A DNA stretch of 54,936 nt from contig CACYKA010000013.1 of NCBI GenBank assembly GCA_902774795.1, positions 1 to 54,936 of the forward strand, in the 5' to 3' direction. This DNA is from an uncultured Prevotellaceae bacterium (GTDB taxonomy: Bacteria; Bacteroidota; Bacteroidia; Bacteroidales; Bacteroidaceae). The position numbers were made by a program, and so were the translations under genes. The notes under the pieces were generated by a model. It was not told the origin of the DNA. It worked only from the letters and a program-made list of their open reading frames with translations, and searched no databases. Position 1 is the stretch's first letter, and every line of letters begins with the position of its first letter. Shown here one piece after another: positions 35,927-44,068 of the stretch.

Positions 35927-38077
35927 TTAATTCTGACCAACGATGATGTTGATAATCTCCTGGATGTCAGTACCATTTACTTTACCATCCTTATTTACAT
36001 CAGCATTCTCGTCAAACTCACCAGCAACAATGAAGTTGATGACAGCCTGGATGTCAGTACCGTTTACGATTCCGTCACCGTTAACGTCGCCCTCGATGCC
36101 TATCGGATATTCTTCGCGTGAGTAGTCGCTATTGTTTGTCAGGTACATATCATCTACCATGATATTCTGGCTGCCATTGCCCCAGAAGCTGACGATGCGA
36201 ATGTTCTTGGTGTCGAGAGGCTGTCCCTTCTTGTCGCTGTCGTTGGTGTATTTTGCTGTTTCCAGATTCAGGACAATCTGTTTTTTTGTTGAGAAGTCAG
36301 AGGTGCTGCAGCATGGCGACCAGATACTATTCTCTGTGAAGATATTCAGGTGGCTATTGCTACTTGCTACCTTAAGCTTTATGACGAGGTATTTGTAACC
36401 AGACATGTCAACACCGTTTGGATATACCCATCCCATCTGTCCGTATTGTGATGGTTTGAAGGTATGGGTTTTCTCCCAATATGTGCCTTCTCCGTAGAGG
36501 TTTTTCTTGATGTACTTTGCCCCAAATGGGAAGAAAGCAGAGTTTACTGTGAATGATGCTTCCTTAGTGTTGCCCAATGGGTCGGTATATTTGGCTGTGA
36601 CGTTAGCCTTACCATCTTTCACACCCTTTATCTGTCCGTCCTCTATGGCAACTACGTCGCTGTTTGCTTCATACTCGGACATTGAACCCACATAGGCTGT
36701 GTGGCCATAGCGGTATGTTGCAGTCAGCTTGGGACTGCTGCTATTGCCAATCATCAACTCTACATTCTCATCTGCAACTTCCAGTTTCTCTACAGTGAGC
36801 ATATCCTCGCCGTATTCCATAATATCAGCATGTGGCCAATCTACATTATAGTAATCAGCATACCAGTCCATGCAGGCTTTGCCACAGGCCTCTTCCAAGC
36901 CGTTAAAGGCTGGTTTCACAGCATTACTGTTCAGGTAGGCATCGATGTCGATGAGACATCCTGTGCCTGAGAGAGTCATGGAGATATTGCCATAGTGGTC
37001 GATATTAGCCTTGTAGGCTGCTCCCCATTTTGATGTAGAGCCAGTAGCCCATGTGCCATAGTTTGGCTCCACCCAGTTGCCGTGCTCGTCATAGTGACCT
37101 TCGGCATCGGGGTTCACAGGACTCCAATCGACCTCAGTGATGATGACAGGAGCTGTATCAACCACTGGCACCTGATTGTGGAAGTTGGTTATCTTGGTCT
37201 GTGGGTCAGGATTGTTATCGCTGCTGCCATACCATCCGCAGTAGTCGTGAACGGCATAGCCGATGTTATAACCCTCGATGGGGTAGGTGGCATAGCTTGT
37301 ATAGTTAGACTGCCAGCCTGTGCCTGGAATCCAGATAATGCCTGTGAATCCGTTGGCGCGAATCTTTTCTACAATGGGCTGGAAATAGTCGTACAGAGCC
37401 TTAGGATCGTCTTGATTGTTGGCATTCTTCAGATTTACAGGCTCGTTAGCCAGCTCGAGGCTTATCTGACCTGCATATTTCTTGATGTTGGCATTACTTG
37501 ATACGATGTCCCACACGGTCATCAGATATTGCTGATAGTAGTCGCCCACCTTAAGGTTTGGAGGACATACGCCAGGAGGGCGCACTACGACATACATACC
37601 ATGATTCATAGCCTTCTGCATCAGCGGCCAATAGAGAGCCGTAAGGTAGGACCTCAGACGTGAAGGGTTGAACTTGCTTATGTCGGCCTCGGACGTTGCT
37701 TCAGCAGGCTGGTCGGCTGCACCAGGGTATGTATAGCTGTTGCTTGGGTCATTTGTCCATGCTGGGTCAAGATGCAGGCGGAATACGTTACACTTGGCTT
37801 TCTCCAAGGCAGTGAGTATCCTTTCAAAGTAATTCTTACATTTGGTGACGCCTGTTGAGTTATATCCTACGCCTGAGCCATCCCAGGGAGACCCCCATCG
37901 CCAGCCATTGAAAAACATATTCGGAGTGTCCATCACACCATGCAGCACCACGTGGTTGCCTTCCTGATCTGCGAGCCATTTGCCCTCAACGTGGAGCGTT
38001 GGCAGCGGCTTTACACCCTGTGCCCATGATAATGTGGCAAAGAGACATACCGCGAAACAAACATACAGTCTTTTCAT
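35927..38077 (-). CDS. Secreted GH5 glycosidase with Ig-like, binding and dockerin-like modules
   Basis: A signal peptide (MKRLYVCFAVCLFATLSWAQ) is followed by a glycoside hydrolase family 5 barrel: LHGVMD, a probable acid/base Glu in LELANEP (about 212) and a nucleophile Glu in ITEVDWSP (about 316). Next come a BIG2-like Ig domain (about 450-540), a jelly-roll segment like a carbohydrate-binding module (about 545-655) and a C-terminal pair of type I dockerin repeats, DVNGDGIVNGTDIQ and DVNKDGKVNGTDIQ. GH5 members include cellulases, mannanases and others; the subfamily is not determinable here. The ATG at 38077 is preferred over one 63 bases upstream because it begins the signal peptide. No cohesin gene is visible. 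Confidence 0.87.
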   Translation of the reverse strand: MKRLYVCFAVCLFATLSWAQGVKPLPTLHVEGKWLADQEGNHVVLHGVMDTPNMFFNGWRWGSPWDGSGVGYNSTGVTKCKNYFERILTALEKAKCNVFRLHLDPAWTNDPSNSYTYPGAADQPAEATSEADISKFNPSRLRSYLTALYWPLMQKAMNHGMYVVVRPPGVCPPNLKVGDYYQQYLMTVWDIVSSNANIKKYAGQISLELANEPVNLKNANNQDDPKALYDYFQPIVEKIRANGFTGIIWIPGTGWQSNYTSYATYPIEGYNIGYAVHDYCGWYGSSDNNPDPQTKITNFHNQVPVVDTAPVIITEVDWSPVNPDAEGHYDEHGNWVEPNYGTWATGSTSKWGAAYKANIDHYGNISMTLSGTGCLIDIDAYLNSNAVKPAFNGLEEACGKACMDWYADYYNVDWPHADIMEYGEDMLTVEKLEVADENVELMIGNSSSPKLTATYRYGHTAYVGSMSEYEANSDVVAIEDGQIKGVKDGKANVTAKYTDPLGNTKEASFTVNSAFFPFGAKYIKKNLYGEGTYWEKTHTFKPSQYGQMGWVYPNGVDMSGYKYLVIKLKVASSNSHLNIFTENSIWSPCCSTSDFSTKKQIVLNLETAKYTNDSDKKGQPLDTKNIRIVSFWGNGSQNIMVDDMYLTNNSDYSREEYPIGIEGDVNGDGIVNGTDIQAVINFIVAGEFDENADVNKDGKVNGTDIQEIINIIVGQN

Positions 38078-38109
38078 GAATTTTTTTGGTTTTATATTAT
38101 ATCTGGGTG

Positions 38110-38117
38110 CAAAGATA
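38110..38117 (-). promoter_or_regulatory. Probable -7 element of the GH5 gene
   Basis: TATCTTTG on the minus strand (38117-38110) matches the -7 consensus, about 33 bp from the chosen start. No clear -33 element is seen at 19-20 bp. Confidence 0.5.
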
Positions 38118-38217
38118 AGAAGATTTTTACAACACTCCATTATTTTTTATTACATTTATCTTTCAAAATATAACATACCGCCTTTATTTAACATAAAATA
38201 GGTGTTTGCATTATCTT

Positions 38218-38362
38218 TCCCCCTATGAATTTTTTATTTTCTCTTCGAGATATTTTTCTTTTCCTCTAGGGGAATTTTATGTTTCCAGTGCAGAAACTAC
38301 TGTACGCGGTGCAGAAACTACTGTCCTCGGTGCAGAAACATAAGTTCGCGGTGCGGAAATAC
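38218..38362. repeat. Phased palindrome array B (about 21-bp period)
   Basis: Seven units are centred near 38224.5, 38246.5, 38267.5, 38289, 38310, 38331 and 38352, a mean period of 21.25 bp. The first three (CCTATG, TCTTCGAGA, TTCCTCTAGGGGAA) have differing arms with kept or near-kept symmetry. The fourth is GTTTC-N7-GAAAC. The last four share GTGCAGAAAC or a variant, starting exactly every 21 nt from 38288. The array lies in the divergent GH5/DUF4861 intergenic region. Confidence 0.7.
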
Positions 38363-38403
38363 AAAAAACATAAGGGGCTAAAAAAATTTTCTTCGCTGTT
38401 TTC

Positions 38404-38434
38404 TTGCATTTCTCATAACTTAATTGTAACTTTG
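38404..38434 (+). promoter_or_regulatory. Promoter of the DUF4861-kor transcription unit
   Basis: TTGC (38404-38407) and TAACTTTG (38427-38434) are 19 bp apart. The element starts about 40 bp downstream of palindrome array B. Confidence 0.7.
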
Positions 38435-38481
38435 CACGCGATTTACACATTATTTATATATAAGAGCATAGAATTTTCGTC

Positions 38482-39543
38482 ATGAGTGTACTTAGTGCTT
38501 TGCTTTTGTCGTTTGTCATTAACGTTATGAATCCGATGGGTTCAGAACGCTTCGTTCCAGAGATGGTGGAGGTTAGCTTGCCGCAGGATGCTACGGCAAA
38601 GCAATACGTTGTGACTGACGAGAAGGGCGACACCCTGCCTTCGCAGGTTACTTACGACGGTAAGCTCATATTCCCTTGTCCTACGCTGAAGGCCAAAGGA
38701 AAGGCAAAGTTCTTCGCACAAGAGGGTGGGGCAGACAAGGCGTTCAAGAGCGAGGTATTCGGAAGAAACTTCCCTGAGCGCGACGGCGACTTCTCATTTG
38801 AGAACGACAGAGTGGCATATCGCCTCTATGGTCCTGGCTCAAAAGGGATATATGGCTACGACATCTTCAGCAAGCGCACCAGCAACCTGTATCTTGAGAA
38901 GCTCTACAAGTTGCAATGTGACAATGAGGTTCACTCCATGCGTGCAAAGCTGTCAAGGCTGGGCCGTCAGGACCTTGCTGACAAGATGTATAACGAGGTG
39001 TTCTCGTATCATGTAGATCATGGTGAGGGAATGGACCAGTATGATGTAGGTAAGACTCTCGGTGGCGGAGCAATTGCATACAAGGGCAGCGACGGAAAAC
39101 TGGAGTTTCAGGAGTCGTTCAAGACTGCTGAGGTACTCGACAACGGTCCTCTACGCCTGACAGTCCGTCTGACATACGCCAACGAGGTGCGCACACTCTC
39201 CATAGATGCTCATAGCAACATGGTGAAGTCTGTAATAGAGGCAAAAAAACCGTTTGTTGCAGGCATAGTGATGCATAACAGCGACAACAAAAATGCTGAG
39301 GAAGAAGGCTTCATAGCATACGAAGACAAGGACGGCATACAGATTGCCTGCCTCGCTCCAAAAGGTAAGACAAGCAAGGAACAGGGACATCTGCTCATAG
39401 CTCCAGCTTCTGATACATACTATTTCGGTTCGGCCTGGGCACGATATGATGGCGATGGAATCACCAGTTTTGATGCTTGGCTTGAATATCTCAGGAAATA
39501 CCTGACACAAATTCAGAATCCGTTAAAGACAAAGATAAAATAA
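38482..39543 (+). CDS. DUF4861 family protein
   Basis: The 353-aa protein matches the DUF4861 family found in Bacteroidetes, often within polysaccharide (including pectin) utilisation loci. The short hydrophobic N-terminus (SVLSALLLSFVINVMNP) may be a signal peptide. Recognisable parts are DRVAYRLYGPGSKGIYGYDIFSKRTSNL, EVFSYHVDHGEGMDQYDVGKTLGGG and AWARYDGDGITSFDAWLEYL, suggesting a beta-rich carbohydrate-active or carbohydrate-binding fold. The catalytic role is unproven. It starts a transcription unit and ends only 15 bp before korA, an unusual pairing. The nearby GH5 and the PL11 gene elsewhere in the window fit a plant-glycan diet. Confidence 0.8.
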   Translation: MSVLSALLLSFVINVMNPMGSERFVPEMVEVSLPQDATAKQYVVTDEKGDTLPSQVTYDGKLIFPCPTLKAKGKAKFFAQEGGADKAFKSEVFGRNFPERDGDFSFENDRVAYRLYGPGSKGIYGYDIFSKRTSNLYLEKLYKLQCDNEVHSMRAKLSRLGRQDLADKMYNEVFSYHVDHGEGMDQYDVGKTLGGGAIAYKGSDGKLEFQESFKTAEVLDNGPLRLTVRLTYANEVRTLSIDAHSNMVKSVIEAKKPFVAGIVMHNSDNKNAEEEGFIAYEDKDGIQIACLAPKGKTSKEQGHLLIAPASDTYYFGSAWARYDGDGITSFDAWLEYLRKYLTQIQNPLKTKIK

Positions 39544-39558
39544 GGTAAAAAAAAGATT

Positions 39559-41403
39559 ATGGCAGAAACATTAGAAATCAAGGAACTCGACAATGTCGTG
39601 GTTCGTTTTTCAGGAGACTCCGGCGACGGCATGCAGCTGGCCGGAAACATCTTCTCTACGGTATCAGCCACAGTAGGTAACAGCATTTCTACCTTCCCTG
39701 ACTATCCTGCAGACATCCGCGCCCCGCAAGGTTCGCTGACTGGTGTGTCAGGATTCCAGGTACACATAGGTGCTGACGTGGTTTATACCCCAGGAGACCA
39801 GTGTGATGTGCTGGTGGCAATGAATGCCGCAGCTCTGAAGACTCAGTACAGGTATGCTAAGCCTGGAGCAACTATCATCATCGATACTGACTCCTTTGGT
39901 CAGACAGATCTGGATAAGGCACAGTTCAAGACTACTGACTACCTCGGTGAAATGGGCATAGATCCAGACCGCGTCATAGCTTGTCCTATCACAACGATGG
40001 TGAAGGATACCCTTGCTGACTCAGGCATGGACAACAAGGCAATGCTCAAGTGTAGGAATATGTTCGCTTTGGGACTCGTCTGCTGGCTCTTCAGCCGCGA
40101 CCTGAACCTGGTGTTCAACTTCCTGAGAGAGAAGTTTGCCAAGAAGCCTGCTATCGCTGAGGCTAATATCAAGGTTATTCAGGCTGGTTATGACTATGGT
40201 CACAATACCCATTCGTCTGCAACAAACGTATATCGCATAGAGTCTAAGCAGAAAGTACCTGGACGCTATATGGATATTACTGGTAACAAGGCTACGGCAT
40301 ACGGTTTCATCGCTGCTGCTGAGAAGGCAGGCCTGAAGCTGTATCTGGGTTCTTATCCTATCACTCCTGCTACAGATGTGCTCCATGAACTCTCAAAGCA
40401 TAAGAGTCTTGGTGTTACTACTGTACAGTGTGAGGACGAGATAGCTGGGTGTGCAAGTTCAGTAGGTGCTGCATTTGGTGGTGCGCTGGCTGTTACAAGT
40501 ACTTCCGGTCCTGGCATCTGCCTAAAGTCTGAGGCTATGAACCTGGCTGTTATTATGGAGTTGCCACTCGTTGTTCTTGACGTTCAGCGTGGCGGACCTG
40601 CAACAGGACTGCCTACAAAGTCTGAGCAGACAGACCTTCTGCAGGTTCTCTTTGGAAGAAATGGTGAGTCTCCGATGCCTGTCATCGCTGCTCTATCACC
40701 AGTGGATTGCTTCAATGCTGCATACGATGCATCAAAGATGGCTCTGGAGCATATGACACCAGTTGTTCTGCTTACAGATGCTTTCATAGCAAACGGCTCA
40801 GGCGCATTCAAACTGCCTGATCTGGAAAAAATGGATCCTATCAATCCTCCTTATGTGCCTGAAGAGATGAAGGGTACTTGGACACCATATATGCGTGCAG
40901 AGAATGGCACTCGCTACTGGGCTGTGCCTGGACGCGAAGGATTCCAGCATATCCTCGGTGGATTGGAGAAAGATGACAAGACGGGCGCTATCTCAACAGC
41001 TCCAGAGAACCACGACCTGATGACTCGCAAGCGTCAGGCAAAGATTGAAAATATCGTGGTGCCAGACCTTCAGGTGGTGGGTGATGTTGATGATGCAGAC
41101 CTGCTGATTGTAAGCTTCGGTTCTACATACGGACACTTGCATGCTGCTATGGACGAGATGCGTCAGCAGGGCAAGAAGGTGGCTCTCGCACAGTTCCGTT
41201 ATCTCAATCCGCTGCCAAAGAATACTGCTGAGGTACTCATGAAGTACAAGAAGGTTGTTGTGGCAGAGCAGAATATGGGACAGCTGGCAGGCTATCTGCG
41301 TATGAAGGTTGACGGATTCGTTCCAGCACAGTTCAATCAGGTCAAAGGTCAGCCATTCGTAGTCAATGAGTTGGTTGAGGCCTTTAATGCATTAATAAAG
41401 TAA
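39559..41403 (+). CDS. korA: 2-oxoacid:ferredoxin oxidoreductase, alpha subunit (gamma-alpha fusion)
   Basis: With KorB this forms the enzyme that converts a 2-oxoacid (probably 2-oxoglutarate) and CoA to acyl-CoA, CO2 and reduced ferredoxin, or runs reductively, as in anaerobic Bacteroidales metabolism. The 614-aa protein fuses the gamma domain (about 10-190: VRFSGDSGDGMQLAGNI, PDYPADIRAPQG) with the alpha domain (about 215-600: LYLGSYPITPATDVLHEL, QCEDEIAGCASSVGAAFGG, TSTSGPGICLKSE). The split of substrate between 2-oxoglutarate and other 2-oxoacids is assigned by family. No ferredoxin-like delta subunit is adjacent. Confidence 0.93.
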   Translation: MAETLEIKELDNVVVRFSGDSGDGMQLAGNIFSTVSATVGNSISTFPDYPADIRAPQGSLTGVSGFQVHIGADVVYTPGDQCDVLVAMNAAALKTQYRYAKPGATIIIDTDSFGQTDLDKAQFKTTDYLGEMGIDPDRVIACPITTMVKDTLADSGMDNKAMLKCRNMFALGLVCWLFSRDLNLVFNFLREKFAKKPAIAEANIKVIQAGYDYGHNTHSSATNVYRIESKQKVPGRYMDITGNKATAYGFIAAAEKAGLKLYLGSYPITPATDVLHELSKHKSLGVTTVQCEDEIAGCASSVGAAFGGALAVTSTSGPGICLKSEAMNLAVIMELPLVVLDVQRGGPATGLPTKSEQTDLLQVLFGRNGESPMPVIAALSPVDCFNAAYDASKMALEHMTPVVLLTDAFIANGSGAFKLPDLEKMDPINPPYVPEEMKGTWTPYMRAENGTRYWAVPGREGFQHILGGLEKDDKTGAISTAPENHDLMTRKRQAKIENIVVPDLQVVGDVDDADLLIVSFGSTYGHLHAAMDEMRQQGKKVALAQFRYLNPLPKNTAEVLMKYKKVVVAEQNMGQLAGYLRMKVDGFVPAQFNQVKGQPFVVNELVEAFNALIK

Positions 41404-41420
41404 AAAGAAAGGAACAAGAT

Positions 41421-42440
41421 ATGGAATTTACTGCACAAGATTATAAAAAAGGTCAGCCTCGCTGGTGTCCTGGCTGTGGTGACCATTTCTTCCTCGCATC
41501 TCTCCATAAGGCATGTGCGGAGATTGGCGTAGCACCTTGGAATATTGCAGTTATCTCTGGTATTGGCTGTTCTTCACGTCTGCCACACTATATGGCTACA
41601 TACGGAATGAACACCATACACGGACGTGCAGCTGCCATAGCTACAGGATGTAAGATTGCTAACCCTGACCTCACCGTTTGGCAGATATCAGGTGACGGCG
41701 ACGGACTTGCCATTGGTGGTAACCACTTCATCCATGCTAACAGACGTAACATAAACCTCAATATGATTCTTCTGAACAACCGTATCTATGGTCTTACGAA
41801 GGGTCAGTATTCTCCTACTTCACCACGTGGCTTCGTGTCTAAGTCAAGCCCTTACGGTACAGTAGAAGATCCTTTCCGCCCAGCAGAGCTCTGCTTTGGT
41901 GCTCGCGGACACTTCTTCGCTCGTACTGTTGCTACTGACGGTGCTCATACCGTAGAAGTGCTGAAGGCCGCTAATGCCCACAAGGGGGCCAGCGTTACAG
42001 AGGTACTGCAGAATTGTGTCATCTTCAACGATGGTACGCATGCTGCCGTATATAATAAGGCTGGACGTGCTGAAAACGCCATTTACGTTGAGCACGGAAA
42101 ACCACTCGTATTTGGTGTTGAGAATGAGTTTGGCCTCGTACAGGATGGCTTCGGAGTGAAGAAAGTAAGGTTAGGCGACGCAAAGCCAGATGGCGGCGTG
42201 TGGTCTATTGACGACATCCTCGTTCACGATGCACATTGTGAGGATAATACCCTGCAGCTGAAGCTGGCTTTGATGGGAGTCAATGACGGCTTGCCTGTAG
42301 CTCTTGGTGTTATCAGGGATGTTGATGCTCCTACATATGATGACTCTGTTGCTGCTCAGATAGAGGAGGTTAAGGCTGCGAAGAAGTATCATAACTTCGC
42401 GGAGCTGCTGGAGACAAACGATATCTGGACGGTAGAGTAA
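41421..42440 (+). CDS. korB: 2-oxoacid:ferredoxin oxidoreductase, beta subunit
   Basis: The thiamine-diphosphate subunit partnering KorA. The 339-aa protein has the cluster-type cysteine motif RWCPGCGDH (about 14-22), SGIGCSSRLPHY, and the TPP/Mg signature SGDGDGLAIGGNH through LLNNRIYGLTKGQ (about 92-134). It starts 17 bp after korA and is followed by a double stem-loop terminator, so the unit is DUF4861-korA-korB. Confidence 0.95.
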   Translation: MEFTAQDYKKGQPRWCPGCGDHFFLASLHKACAEIGVAPWNIAVISGIGCSSRLPHYMATYGMNTIHGRAAAIATGCKIANPDLTVWQISGDGDGLAIGGNHFIHANRRNINLNMILLNNRIYGLTKGQYSPTSPRGFVSKSSPYGTVEDPFRPAELCFGARGHFFARTVATDGAHTVEVLKAANAHKGASVTEVLQNCVIFNDGTHAAVYNKAGRAENAIYVEHGKPLVFGVENEFGLVQDGFGVKKVRLGDAKPDGGVWSIDDILVHDAHCEDNTLQLKLALMGVNDGLPVALGVIRDVDAPTYDDSVAAQIEEVKAAKKYHNFAELLETNDIWTVE

Positions 42441-42453
42441 GAAAGACTCAAAA

Positions 42454-42516
42454 AGCTCCGCAATCGGAGCTCAGTGCATAAAAAGAAAATTGCCCAGCCG
42501 AAAGGTTGGGCAATTT
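42454..42516. terminator. Double stem-loop between korB and the porin gene
   Basis: The first is AGCTCCG-CAAT-CGGAGCT (42454-42471). The second is a 13-bp stem (42487-42499 with 42504-42516, one G-U pair) around a GAAA loop. T-rich DNA follows on the minus strand and weakly on the plus strand, so it serves both convergent genes. Confidence 0.8.
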
Positions 42517-42562
42517 CTGTTTATCTATCCCTATATATTATATATAAGGTATAAGAGAGGGA

Positions 42563-44032
42563 TTAGAACTTATAGTCTAAGCCCACACCTATTACATGAT
42601 TAGTACGGCTATATATCTTATCTGCAGTATAAGGAGTTCCATAAGCTTTTTCGAGGTGCTTCTTGTAATCGCTGTAGAGCGAGCAGAAATAGCTTGCGTT
42701 GAGGCGCATCTTTTCGTTGATGTTCCATGCTCCGCCAAGACCAAGCGACCAACTGTCGCAAGCGAATGAGGTGTTCTGCTGATAATCATCAGTAAGTCCA
42801 TAGTCAGTACGCTGACCACCACAGCTTATGGTAAACTTCTTGTTGATGTCATACTCCACTCCGGCAAGTACCTCGTATGTGCCATGAGAGAGCGTCTCCT
42901 GACGCTTGCCACCCATCTTTGCATTCTTGTCATCGAAGAAGTGGAATTCTGCAGCAGCACGAAGACGTGGGGTGAAATCATAACCTACAGCAGCAACGAA
43001 GAGTGCAGGCATGTCGTAGCGTGTCTCCTCATCAGGCAGATAAGCTGCCACTTTACCTGCCATATCGCCAAGAGCAGTTTGTGAGAGTGCAGCAATAGTT
43101 TGTTCAGTGCCCATTTTCTCTGCCATAGCCTTTACATCAACAACATTGCCTGATGCGCCGATAAGGAGGGTGCGTGTGTCGTTCTTAGGATTAATCTTAG
43201 TGCGGAACTCATAGCGTAAGGCAACGGTCCACTTATTCTTGTGGAAGTCAAGGCTGATAAGAGGAGCAAATCCCCATCCACGCTGTAAGCAGTCGAGTTG
43301 AAGGTCCATCAGAGGAGTGGTGCCCACCATAGTTGCTATCTTCTGACCTGGTATAGCAGTAACATGTCCCCTGTAGTAGCCATCATAGTAATTGGCACGG
43401 AAACCTACTGCTGCTGAGAGGAAGTCAAAGAACTTATAGGTGAAGTTTACCTGGCCGCCATAGATATATTGCTTGCCTTTCATAGAAGAATCAAGGGTAA
43501 AGTCGCGAGCGAGCGCATCAGCCTGAGCAGCATAAGGGGTAGCTGCTATCTTCTGGAAGAGGGTTGAATATATCTTTGCAGTAACAGGAACGTTGAACAT
43601 TGGAACACCTTCATCATACTCCACGAAACCACCACTACCTACGATGCCTATCATGGTAGATATTGCCCAACGGTCTTTCTTATAAGAAGCGAAAAGGGCT
43701 GGTACGATGGGTGCTGATGCTTTACCATTATACTTCTTGTGAAAGGTTTCGCCAGGATTTCCCACTAAAGGGTTTGCAAGGAAGTTGTCGATGTTAATCT
43801 CGACGTCGCGGTTCTGCCAAGGTTTCTGGAAATTGATGGAAAGCTGCCATCCTTCGTGTCCCCATGCAAGACCTGCAGGGTTGGAGTAAGCAGCATCAAT
43901 CTCTGTCGTAGCGCCACGTGCAAACATGCGGTCAAAGGCAATGTGATAGTTTGTGTTGGTCATAAGACCTCCGGCACTTGCAATACTTGTGAAGCCAAGT
44001 AAAGCAACAATCATTGTGCAGAGTTTTTTCAT
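42563..44032 (-). CDS. FadL/OmpP1-family outer membrane protein
   Basis: A beta-barrel channel family for hydrophobic compounds (FadL, TodX). The 489-aa protein begins with a signal peptide (MKKLCTMIVALLGFTSIASA), then the family-like hatch motif AYSNPAGLAWGHEGWQLS, alternating polar/hydrophobic strands and an ending HVIGVGLDYKF with C-terminal Phe typical of outer-membrane barrels. The ATG at 44032 is chosen over one 33 bases upstream because it starts the signal peptide. It lies 36 bp downstream of the CapD-like gene and may be its second cistron. Fatty-acid transport is possible; the substrate is unknown. Confidence 0.87.
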   Translation of the reverse strand: MKKLCTMIVALLGFTSIASAGGLMTNTNYHIAFDRMFARGATTEIDAAYSNPAGLAWGHEGWQLSINFQKPWQNRDVEINIDNFLANPLVGNPGETFHKKYNGKASAPIVPALFASYKKDRWAISTMIGIVGSGGFVEYDEGVPMFNVPVTAKIYSTLFQKIAATPYAAQADALARDFTLDSSMKGKQYIYGGQVNFTYKFFDFLSAAVGFRANYYDGYYRGHVTAIPGQKIATMVGTTPLMDLQLDCLQRGWGFAPLISLDFHKNKWTVALRYEFRTKINPKNDTRTLLIGASGNVVDVKAMAEKMGTEQTIAALSQTALGDMAGKVAAYLPDEETRYDMPALFVAAVGYDFTPRLRAAAEFHFFDDKNAKMGGKRQETLSHGTYEVLAGVEYDINKKFTISCGGQRTDYGLTDDYQQNTSFACDSWSLGLGGAWNINEKMRLNASYFCSLYSDYKKHLEKAYGTPYTADKIYSRTNHVIGVGLDYKF

Positions 44033-44068
44033 AATTTTTTTGTTTATTGAAAAAAAAATGTACAAGGC

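Noticed and set aside
35779-35976. 66-residue N-terminal extension of the ligase fusion
   Set aside because: It overlaps the GH5 3' end and terminator and carries the promoter; the ATG at 35778 begins the conserved domain.
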